Under the pieces are notes generated by a model. That model had not been told where the DNA came from. It did not search any database and worked only from the letters and a program-made list of their open reading frames with translations. A stretch of 20,122 bases of DNA from CAZRUM01 sp964603435. GTDB taxonomy: Bacteria > Patescibacteriota > Patescibacteriia > Magasanikbacterales > UBA922. Shown piece by piece: positions 15,052 through 20,089 of the stretch; the stretch's first letter is position 1; every line of letters starts with the position of its first letter. Where the stretch lies: assembly GCA_964603435.1 (NCBI GenBank), contig CAZRUM010000015.1:1-20122 (forward strand). The letters run 5' to 3'. The position numbers and the translations under genes were made by a program.

Positions 15052-15618
15052 TTAGATGTTAGACTTCTCATATTTCCATTCTATTTTATCCTCCTTTTGA
15101 ATAATATAATTTGAAATTCCTATTTGAGCAGACTGTCCATTTATATAATAAATCCAGTATTTACCAGCTCGTGGATCATTTTTGACCTCGTTTATGCTAT
15201 CTACAAAATGTCCTAGTCCTGTAAACTCTTTTGTTTCAAAGATAAATGGTCTTGCAGAACTCAGTGTTAGTAATTGCATCATTTTGTAAACAGTAGTGTT
15301 TTCAGGAATGTTTATGGAATATTCTTCGTCATTTACCGTGAGAGTAGTTTGATTTTTATCTGGAATAATAGATTCAACGTCAGTGAAGTTTGTTGAAGAT
15401 GTTTTAACAAAATTTACTTCGTTTATTTCGTTACTCCGTTCTTCATTTGTATTAATCGTCGTTTGTTCTGTCTCATCCGTTTGATCTATTGTTATTACTG
15501 GAGTCTGAAGTCCGGAGTATGAAGTCCGAAAGCTATAAAATCCACTGATACTTGCAATAAAAATTAAACAAACAAAAATAAGTAGGTGCCACTTGTGTTT
15601 TGAAAAATATGTTTTCAT
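15052..15618 (-). CDS. Membrane-anchored DUF4430 protein, transcobalamin beta-domain-like
   Basis: A 188-residue protein. A single N-terminal helix (about 10-28) anchors it, followed by a polar linker (~30-90) and a DUF4430 domain (~92-188). Diagnostic features are INIPENTTVYKMMQLL (102-117), GLGHFVDSI (134-142), GKYWIYYINGQSAQIGIS (152-169) and the closing DKIEWKYE (177-184). DUF4430 resembles the C-terminal beta domain of intrinsic factor and transcobalamin, which caps bound cobalamin. It is the first gene after the cobalamin-riboswitch leader, and its ATG directly follows the attenuator T-run. The toroid start is one base after its stop. The pairing of alpha- and beta-type domains in adjacent genes supports joint ligand binding. 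The linker includes a short direct repeat (TGAAGTCCG, twice near 15506-15530). Confidence 0.9.
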   Translation of the reverse strand: MKTYFSKHKWHLLIFVCLIFIASISGFYSFRTSYSGLQTPVITIDQTDETEQTTINTNEERSNEINEVNFVKTSSTNFTDVESIIPDKNQTTLTVNDEEYSINIPENTTVYKMMQLLTLSSARPFIFETKEFTGLGHFVDSINEVKNDPRAGKYWIYYINGQSAQIGISNYIIQKEDKIEWKYEKSNI

Positions 15619-15619
15619 A

Positions 15620-15649
15620 AAATAAAAAATTTCTGTTCGAGCAGAAATT
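15620..15649 (-). terminator. Attenuator (intrinsic terminator) before the DUF4430 gene
   Basis: On the minus strand AATTTCTG (15649-15642) pairs with CAGAAATT (15635-15628) around a six-base loop, followed by TTTTATTTT. The ATG at 15618 comes directly after the T-run. A terminator between promoter and first gene only makes sense as a regulated attenuator, here the expression platform of the upstream riboswitch. Confidence 0.85.
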
Positions 15650-15689
15650 GATTTAAAATTTGTCCTAACTTAGGACTTGGTTCTGCTCG
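15638..15689 (-). promoter_or_regulatory. Competing antiterminator pairing
   Basis: Minus-strand CGAGCAGAA (15689-15681) is exactly complementary to TTCTGCTCG (15646-15638). The second segment contains the loop and most of the left arm of the terminator, so the two structures exclude each other. Between them a hairpin GTCCTAA/TTAGGAC (15676-15670 and 15668-15662) brings the arms together. The first segment also lies in the receptor hairpin GTTC-CGAGCA-GAAC, so its availability can report ligand binding. Confidence 0.75.
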
Positions 15690-15782
15690 GAACTTATAAT
15701 TTATTTGAAGACCGGACTACCCACGTGGGGATTACCGTTGCGGCACAGTGGAGGAATTTAACCTCACTTCCACAAATAAATT
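15680..15782 (-). promoter_or_regulatory. Cobalamin riboswitch (aptamer)
   Basis: The minus-strand leader carries the conserved cobalamin aptamer core. GGTTAAATTCC (15763-15753) matches the GGTGAAA-TCC block. CTGTGCCGCAACGGTAAT (15748-15731) matches the C-G-CCGCnAC-GTAA block. TAGTCCGG (15719-15712) fits the AGTC segment. P1 is a 10-bp helix (15773-15782 with 15698-15707), and CCCAC/GTGGG forms the P6-like hairpin. The hairpin GTTC-CGAGCA-GAAC (15693-15680) is a good L13, with short complementarity to TGCCG in L5 if one A bulges. It is compact and lacks the long P7-P12 arms, like short AdoCbl-variant or Cbl-II types. The exact ligand form cannot be told from sequence. Confidence 0.87.
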
Positions 15783-15798
15783 TTTTAATTGTAAATTC

Positions 15799-15826
15799 AT
15801 TATACAGGGTTGAAAAAATATGTCAA
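15799..15826 (-). promoter_or_regulatory. Promoter of the B12-riboswitch operon
   Basis: On the minus strand a consensus TTGACA (15826-15821), a 16-base spacer and consensus TATAAT (15804-15799). The start falls near 15792, ten bases before helix P1 of the riboswitch. This is the best promoter in the window. It overlaps the divergent dus promoter, so the two are unlikely to fire at the same moment. Confidence 0.85.
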
Positions 15827-15838
15827 ATATTGTATAGT
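15810..15838 (+). promoter_or_regulatory. Promoter of dus
   Basis: TTGAAA (15810-15815), a 17-base spacer and TATAGT (15833-15838). The ATG at 15846 follows after seven bases, again a nearly leaderless arrangement. Upstream in-frame starts (15810, 15840) fall in or directly against the promoter and would not be transcribed. Confidence 0.65.
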
Positions 15839-15845
15839 GATGCGT

Positions 15846-16772
15846 ATGTGGATCAATTCCAAAAAACCAACCCTAGCTCTCGCTCCTATGGCTGACATGA
15901 CTGATAGTCCTTTTTGTCGTGTGTGTAGAGAGGTGTCAGGGAAGGGTTTTGTGATATTTAGAGAAATGGTAAGTGCAGAAGCCATAGTTAGAGGTAATGA
16001 AAAAACTTTAAAAATGTGTGAATTTCAGGAAGTTGAAAGGCCGATAGTAATTCAAATTTTTGGTTCAAATCCAGATGTTATAACCAAAGCTGCCAAGATA
16101 GTGGTAGAAAAATATAGCCCAGATGGGATAGATGTAAATATGGGGTGTCCTGTTTCAAAAATTTCAGGACAAGCCAGATCTGGGGCTGCTTTGATGAAAG
16201 ATGTAGATACGGCCAAAAGCATTGTAAAAGCTTTAAAAAACGCCAATTTTGGCGTCCCAGTGAGTGTTAAAACTCGGCTTGGGTGGGGGAAAGACGATGA
16301 GATCTTAGAATTTGCTGTAGGGCTAGAAAAAGCTGGTGTTGAGGTTATTTCTTTGCATGGTCGTACCAAAAAACAAGGCTATTCTGGCAAAGCAAATTGG
16401 GAGAGAATTGGTGAGGTTAAGAAGTTATTGAATGTTCCAGTTATTGCTAATGGAGATATTACTTCAGTAGATGATGTTAAAAAATGTTTGAAAATAACAA
16501 ATGCTGACGGTGTAATGATTGGTCGTGGAGCCCTTGGCAATCCGTGGATTTTTTCAGGTATTATTCCTACAATGGAAGAAATTAAAAAAGTAGTTTTACG
16601 ACATGCAAAGTTACATTTAGAACGTTATGGAGAAGATCGTGGTCTCACTACTTTTCGTAAACATTTAGCTTTGTATTTTAAAGGTGTTGTGGGAATAAAA
16701 AAATGGAGGACTGATTTGGTGCGGGTTTCAAATTTGGATGAGTTAAAAGATGTGCTGAGTAAGATTAAATAG
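15846..16772 (+). CDS. dus: tRNA-dihydrouridine synthase (DusB-like)
   Basis: A 308-residue FMN enzyme that reduces specific uridines in tRNA to dihydrouridine. The TIM-barrel signatures are complete: APMADMTD (13-20), QIFGS, DVNMGCP with the catalytic Cys101, SVKTRLGW, LHGRT, ANGDI and GRGALGNPW. The C-terminal helical tRNA-binding domain is present and of normal length. I place the start at 15846 because the promoter covers all earlier candidates. It is transcribed alone, divergently from the riboswitch operon, and convergently with the small membrane gene at 17321. Which uridine it modifies cannot be told; DusB-type is the closest match. Confidence 0.95.
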   Translation: MWINSKKPTLALAPMADMTDSPFCRVCREVSGKGFVIFREMVSAEAIVRGNEKTLKMCEFQEVERPIVIQIFGSNPDVITKAAKIVVEKYSPDGIDVNMGCPVSKISGQARSGAALMKDVDTAKSIVKALKNANFGVPVSVKTRLGWGKDDEILEFAVGLEKAGVEVISLHGRTKKQGYSGKANWERIGEVKKLLNVPVIANGDITSVDDVKKCLKITNADGVMIGRGALGNPWIFSGIIPTMEEIKKVVLRHAKLHLERYGEDRGLTTFRKHLALYFKGVVGIKKWRTDLVRVSNLDELKDVLSKIK

Positions 16773-16853
16773 AACACAAATTTAACAAATTACTTCAAAT
16801 CTTCGCAAATATTCATTTGTGTAAATTTGCTTGATTTGTATAATTTGAGTTCT
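16771..16853. repeat. Imperfect palindrome at the dus stop codon
   Basis: The outer ends AGAAC (16771) and GTTCT (16849-16853) are inverted. Between them repeated CAAAT motifs on the left are mirrored by ATTTG motifs on the right, with gaps. It overlaps the last two bases of the dus stop codon. It resembles the palindrome at 5033-5129 in position and style but not in sequence. Confidence 0.55.
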
Positions 16854-16861
16854 ATCAAAAT

Positions 16862-16892
16862 AAATCACCCCAATATAGTTGGAGTGATTTTT
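16862..16892. terminator. Bidirectional terminator after dus
   Basis: AAATCAC (16862-16868) pairs with GTGATTT (16884-16890). The stem continues as CCAA/TTGG past one mismatch around a short loop, with T after it and A before it. It serves dus on the plus strand and probably the 17321 gene on the minus strand. Confidence 0.8.
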
Positions 16893-16902
16893 GTTTGTGG
16901 AA

Positions 16903-16924
16903 GGGTGCCGGCTCGCGTGCACCC
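16903..16924. other. GC-rich hairpin downstream of the 17321 gene
   Basis: GGGTGC (16903-16908) and GCACCC (16919-16924) form a six-bp stem in GC-rich sequence 26 bases after the minus-strand stop. No T-run follows closely on either strand. It may protect the 3' end of the transcript or slow polymerase before the terminator at 16892. Confidence 0.35.
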
Positions 16925-16949
16925 GAGATGGGTGGGGCGAGCGCGGCGG

Positions 16950-17321
16950 TTACGCTTCGTGGTTAGTCCCTCTGGCTTTCTTTAAGGCCGTGTAAGTGGT
17001 GAGATCTTCTTCCATTCGGCCGTGGTTGTACCTCATCTCCTTCCAGGCACCCCAGGAGAACGGGATGGCGATGAGTGCGATAGCGAGGAGGATTCCTCTG
17101 ATATGACTCATCATGAATTCATCCGGGATCTGACTGATGGCTCCGTACTTGAACTGGATGCGATATACCAAATCGGGGAGAAGAGCGAAGCCGAAGCTTG
17201 CACTGAGCCAGGTTACGATCAGGGTGATAGTCCTGAACCACCCGTCCCAGAGGGAATTCAAGAAGTTGAGGAACCTTGGCCAGATTGCGGTCACGAAGAC
17301 CAGAATTGGTACGAAGCGCAT
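16950..17321 (-). CDS. Unknown small membrane protein with strong expression signals
   Basis: A 123-residue membrane protein with hydrophobic segments near 3-14, 30-52 and 73-91 and a charged C-terminal tail rich in Glu, Lys and Arg. I do not recognise a family. The gene is much richer in G and C than its neighbours. It has a near-consensus promoter and a strong Shine-Dalgarno site AAAGGAG (17335-17329) seven bases before the ATG, unlike the housekeeping genes here. This suggests either high expression or recent transfer. A plus-strand frame over the same bases lacks these signals and is rejected. Confidence 0.7.
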   Translation of the reverse strand: MRFVPILVFVTAIWPRFLNFLNSLWDGWFRTITLIVTWLSASFGFALLPDLVYRIQFKYGAISQIPDEFMMSHIRGILLAIALIAIPFSWGAWKEMRYNHGRMEEDLTTYTALKKARGTNHEA

Positions 17322-17328
17322 GGAGTTA

Positions 17329-17362
17329 CTCCTTTCCTCGTCGTATTTTCTTATAGACGAGG
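17329..17362 (-). promoter_or_regulatory. Hairpin and ribosome binding site in the 17321 leader
   Basis: On the minus strand CCTCGTC (17362-17356) pairs with GACGAGG (17342-17336) around 13 bases, ending at the first base before the Shine-Dalgarno AAAGGAG (17335-17329). The stem leaves the site open but lies close enough to influence ribosome access or RNA stability. Confidence 0.55.
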
Positions 17363-17379
17363 TCTATTTCCATAAGTTA

Positions 17380-17408
17380 TTTATACTAATTTTTGGGTAT
17401 TTTGTCAA
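17380..17408 (-). promoter_or_regulatory. Promoter of the 17321 gene
   Basis: On the minus strand consensus TTGACA (17408-17403), 17-base spacer, TATAAA (17385-17380). Start near 17373, leader about 52 bases. Confidence 0.75.
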
Positions 17409-17412
17409 TAAT

Positions 17413-17443
17413 AAAACCACTCTATAAAATAGGGTGGTTTTTT
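17413..17443. terminator. Terminator hairpin between two divergent promoters
   Basis: AAAACCACTCTAT (17413-17425) pairs with ATAGGGTGGTTTT (17429-17441) around AAA, with T-runs on the plus strand and TTTTATTATT on the minus strand. It sits between divergent promoters, so it terminates neither of the adjacent genes. It may block read-through from outside. Confidence 0.75.
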
Positions 17444-17457
17444 GTGGATAACTTTGT

Positions 17458-17486
17458 TTGACAAGTGTTGCACAGTGGTGTACTAT
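17458..17486 (+). promoter_or_regulatory. Promoter of the 17593 gene
   Basis: Consensus TTGACA (17458-17463), 17-base spacer, TACTAT (17481-17486). The start near 17493 lies inside the palindrome at 17487-17506. The leader is about 100 bases. Confidence 0.7.
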
Positions 17487-17506
17487 TGTACTAGTGCACT
17501 AGTACA
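17487..17506. promoter_or_regulatory. Perfect 20-bp palindrome, likely operator
   Basis: TGTACTAGTGCACTAGTACA is its own reverse complement and begins one base after the -10 box, covering the transcription start. A further half-site TGTACTA is at 17480-17486, overlapping the -10 box. Position and symmetry are typical of a dimeric repressor site; the GTAC-TAGT-type core recalls operators of GntR-family (YtrA-type) repressors. No repressor gene is in the window. Confidence 0.7.
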
Positions 17507-17592
17507 GTGGAAAGGAAAAAACTAGTGTCGAGTTCCGAATATTTACCAAGTGTTTCTTTGTTCCCAGCGCCTAAAAGGCAAGGAGAAAGTTC

Positions 17593-17784
17593 ATGTCACA
17601 TTCGGTCTTCAAAAGCTCCTTTAAGTGGAATGGTAAAAGGTACAAGATCTGTCAAGAAGTGCCTTCTCCATTCGAATCAGTCATTTCCTTCAGTACCTAT
17701 TACTTCATTAGTAGAAATGGGGAAAATGAAGGATATTTTGATTCAATAGCTGAGGCTATTGATTACATCAAGAATTACTACTAG
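17593..17784 (+). CDS. Unknown 63-residue protein under operator control
   Basis: A small protein, possibly a beta-hairpin followed by a C-terminal helix (DSIAEAIDYIKNYY), rich in Ser, Tyr and Phe. I do not recognise it. It resembles small phage- or mobile-element-type proteins in size, but that is only an impression. A strong Shine-Dalgarno site AAGGAG (17580-17585) lies seven bases before the ATG. A small hairpin GCCT-AAA-AGGC (17569-17579) directly precedes that site. Promoter, operator and ribosome site all support a real, regulated gene. An overlapping longer frame from a GTG at 17507 has no ribosome site and is rejected. Confidence 0.65.
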   Translation: MSHSVFKSSFKWNGKRYKICQEVPSPFESVISFSTYYFISRNGENEGYFDSIAEAIDYIKNYY

Positions 17785-17842
17785 TTCTTTTTTGTTCGGC
17801 GATGATAAGCTAACGTAAAAAATACGTAGTTTGTCTAAAACA

Positions 17843-17866
17843 GGTCATCCTAAAAGGGTGATCTTT
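17843..17866 (+). terminator. Probable terminator of the 17593 gene
   Basis: GGTCATCC (17843-17850) pairs with GGGTGATC (17856-17863), with two G-U pairs and a five-base loop, followed by TTTCTAATTT. The T-run is short, so it may be weak. No other gene is visible in 17785-17918. Confidence 0.5.
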
Positions 17867-17918
17867 CTAATTTAAAGAGTTGTGTGTAGTTTGTAAAATG
17901 AAGATTTAATTTTTTGTT

Positions 17919-18149
17919 TTAGGCTGCTTCTTGTCCTTCACCAGGTCTTTTGTATGGTCTACCTTCGTCTTCTTCCGGTGCTAATCCTGTGAACGATTGA
18001 CCTTCTAGTCTGTTTGGATCTAAAGGTTTTATTACTATTGGTTCTGATGCATTACGTCTTCTCATGCCTTCTGTGACTTTTGGTATTACTTTTGTTCTGT
18101 CTATTGGTGTTTTACCAAATAATTCAAATTGGTTTCTTTCTTCATTCAT
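17919..18149 (-). CDS. Unknown 76-residue, probably disordered protein
   Basis: A hydrophilic protein rich in Glu, Arg, Pro and Gly with no clear secondary-structure core; the end (EEDEGRPYKRPGEGQEAA) is strongly charged. I recognise no family. It lies 125 bases downstream of guaA on the same strand with no terminator between them, so it may ride on the guaA transcript. The upstream stretch is an A/T-rich tandem repeat without a Shine-Dalgarno site. The clean frame and ATG support a gene; confidence is moderate because of its size and low complexity. Confidence 0.5.
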   Translation of the reverse strand: MNEERNQFELFGKTPIDRTKVIPKVTEGMRRRNASEPIVIKPLDPNRLEGQSFTGLAPEEDEGRPYKRPGEGQEAA

Positions 18150-18161
18150 AATTAGTATTTG

Positions 18162-18194
18162 ATTAGAAATTAGAAATTAGGTAATTAGAAATTT
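18162..18194. repeat. Short tandem repeat of ATTAGAAA-type units
   Basis: Three complete copies and one interrupted copy of an ATTAGAA(A) unit (minus strand TTTCTAAT) lie directly upstream of the 18149 start codon. Similar short repeats (CTAACAT) occur at the DUF4430-toroid junction near 15051-15065. Confidence 0.6.
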
Positions 18195-18203
18195 GATAAT
18201 ATG

Positions 18204-18262
18204 TTTTTAATGCACAACACATGATACATTAAAAAGGGATTCCTCGTCATTTCATTCCTCGG
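18204..18262. other. guaA downstream spacer with inverted and direct repeats
   Basis: TTTTTAATG (18204-18212) and CATTAAAAA (18227-18235) are exact inverted repeats with a 14-base loop. ATTCCTCG occurs twice (18239-18246, 18254-18261). No T-run follows the hairpin on the minus strand, so it is not a clear guaA terminator. Confidence 0.4.
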
Positions 18263-18274
18263 AATTGTGAACGA

Positions 18275-20065
18275 TTATTCCCACTCGATTGTGCCGGGTG
18301 GTTTGTTAGTTATATCGTAAAATATATAATCAATTTTGTCCAGAGCTGTGATTTCGTTTACAATATTTTGCAAAACATCTGTTGGAAGTTTGGCAAAGGA
18401 AACTGTCATGGCTTCTTCTGATTCTACTGGCCGCAGAACAATAGATTCACCATGTGTATGGCCAAAAGGTACAAGTACAATTGGCATTTGCCAGATATGG
18501 GAGCATTCCTTATTATTAAAAATATGCTTGTTTACAATCGAGTCAACCTTACGTAGTAAATTTAATCTAGTTTTTTTGATATCAGTTTTTTTGACCACAG
18601 CTTCTGTCAATTTATCTTTATCCCCAGAGACAAGAAACATAGCACGATTAACCTGTTTATTTTCATTAGTTATTTGTGGAGAGACAAGATGCAGTAGTCC
18701 CCAGTCAATACTATTTGCGTCTAGATTAGTAATTAAGGCTGGGTGTGAGTAAGAACGTTCATCGCCTTGGACACCAACAGATTTTATTGGTAGTTTTATT
18801 AATTCCAATTTTTTGTTTGAGAATTTTATTTTTTCTACTTTCTGGTCAGATTCTTCAGAACACAAACATCTAATTCCAAGTCCTGGTCCTGGGAAAGGGT
18901 GGCGCATGATTAATTCTTCTGGTAAACCAAGTTTTAAACCAATTTCTCTAACCTCATCTTTATAAAGTTCTTTTATAGGTTCAATTATTTTTCCATCCAA
19001 AATCATTTGCTGCACACGAGGGACACGATTGTGATGAGTTTTAATTAAGTCAGCATTGTCAGTCCCACCAGACTCAATTGTGTCTGGATAAATTGTACCT
19101 TGACCAACTAACCAGTCGGCATCCTCCATGTTTTTTTCTGTCATCACTTTGTCAGTAATATCCAAAAATAAATCACCAATAATTTTTCTTTTCGCTTCGG
19201 GTTCTGTTATTCCTTTTAATTTTTCTAAATATTCTTTTTCGGCATTGTAAATATGTAAGTCGTTTAAGCCAATTTTTTTCAAAGCCTCGTTGACTTCAGC
19301 TGATTCATTTTCACGCATTAAGCCGTGATCAACATGAAGGCCATAGACACGATCTTCTCCTAAAGTTTTTTTCAATAAAGCGTACGATACAGTAGAATCA
19401 ACACCACCACTTATTAATAAAAATATATTTTTATCACCAGCTTGTTTTTTTATGTCAGCCTGAATAGTTTGTAAAAGTTTATCAGTAGTCCAATTTTGCT
19501 CGGCTTTACAAATATTAAAAACAAAATTGTAAAGCATTTGTCTACCTTGCTTGGAATGATAAACTTCTGGATGAAATTGAAAACCATAAATATTTCTTTC
19601 TCCATTGCTCATGGCAGCGACAGAACCATTACCAGTACCGGCAATCTGTGAAAAACCTTCTGGTAATTTTGAGACATGATCACCATGGCTCATCCAGACA
19701 GTAGTCTCTGTGTTTACGTTTTCAAAAATAGGGGAGGGCTCAATTGTCATTTTGGATAGACCATATTCACGTGCTTTTCCACTTTCTACTTTACCTCCAA
19801 AATTATCAGCAATTAACTGGTGTCCATAACACAGCCCCAAAATTGGGACTTCTAGGTTAAAAATCTTTTTATCAATATCTAGTTTCGGCTCATTTACTAG
19901 GCTTCTGGGTCCACCAGAGAGGATTATACCGTAAGCATTGGCTAATTTTGTGGCCGAGACATCATTTGGGTAGATATGTGAAACCACACCCAGTTCACGG
20001 ACACGGCGGGCTATCAGGTGAGTATATTGTGAGCCAAAATCAAGAATGGCAATTTCATTTTTCAT
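18275..20065 (-). CDS. guaA: GMP synthase (glutamine-hydrolysing), long form
   Basis: A 596-residue enzyme converting XMP to GMP with ATP and glutamine. The class I amidotransferase domain has the nucleophile C79 in GLCYGHQ and FHPE (164-167). The ATP-pyrophosphatase domain has the P-loop SGGVDST (219-225) and HPFPGPGLG (389-397). The C-terminal part is about 200 residues instead of the ~120 of typical bacterial GuaA. SVGVQGDERSYSHPA, QVNRAMF and QMPIVLVPFGH line up with the extended dimerisation region of eukaryote-type GMP synthases; the end KPPGTIEWE is conserved. I start at 20065 (MKNEIAILDFGSQYTHL); an ATG at 20083 touches the -10 box and would precede the transcript. Confidence 0.96.
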   Translation of the reverse strand: MKNEIAILDFGSQYTHLIARRVRELGVVSHIYPNDVSATKLANAYGIILSGGPRSLVNEPKLDIDKKIFNLEVPILGLCYGHQLIADNFGGKVESGKAREYGLSKMTIEPSPIFENVNTETTVWMSHGDHVSKLPEGFSQIAGTGNGSVAAMSNGERNIYGFQFHPEVYHSKQGRQMLYNFVFNICKAEQNWTTDKLLQTIQADIKKQAGDKNIFLLISGGVDSTVSYALLKKTLGEDRVYGLHVDHGLMRENESAEVNEALKKIGLNDLHIYNAEKEYLEKLKGITEPEAKRKIIGDLFLDITDKVMTEKNMEDADWLVGQGTIYPDTIESGGTDNADLIKTHHNRVPRVQQMILDGKIIEPIKELYKDEVREIGLKLGLPEELIMRHPFPGPGLGIRCLCSEESDQKVEKIKFSNKKLELIKLPIKSVGVQGDERSYSHPALITNLDANSIDWGLLHLVSPQITNENKQVNRAMFLVSGDKDKLTEAVVKKTDIKKTRLNLLRKVDSIVNKHIFNNKECSHIWQMPIVLVPFGHTHGESIVLRPVESEEAMTVSFAKLPTDVLQNIVNEITALDKIDYIFYDITNKPPGTIEWE

Positions 20066-20083
20066 GTACTTGAATTTTAGCAT

Positions 20084-20089
20084 ATTATA
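20084..20089 (-). promoter_or_regulatory. -10 box of guaA
   Basis: Consensus TATAAT on the minus strand (20089-20084). No good -35 is seen before the window ends. The start near 20077 leaves a leader of about 12 bases to the ATG at 20065. Confidence 0.5.

Noticed and set aside
14536..15114. Long plus-strand frame encoding a Ser-rich protein
   Set aside because: It is the complement of the Glu/Thr-rich linker and signal peptide of the toroid gene; the low complexity creates an artificial open frame.
15677..15895. Plus-strand frame across the riboswitch region
   Set aside because: The region is explained by the minus-strand riboswitch, promoter and attenuator; no start signals are present.
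17022..17375. Plus-strand frame over the 17321 gene
   Set aside because: The minus-strand frame has a consensus promoter, Shine-Dalgarno site and membrane-protein pattern; this one has none.
17507..17749. 80-residue frame starting at GTG 17507
   Set aside because: It overlaps the 63-residue gene in another frame, lacks a ribosome site, and its composition looks non-coding.
134..20065. TGA recoded as glycine (Gracilibacteria/Absconditabacteria code)
   Set aside because: All conserved proteins are full length without in-frame TGA, so recoding is not needed.
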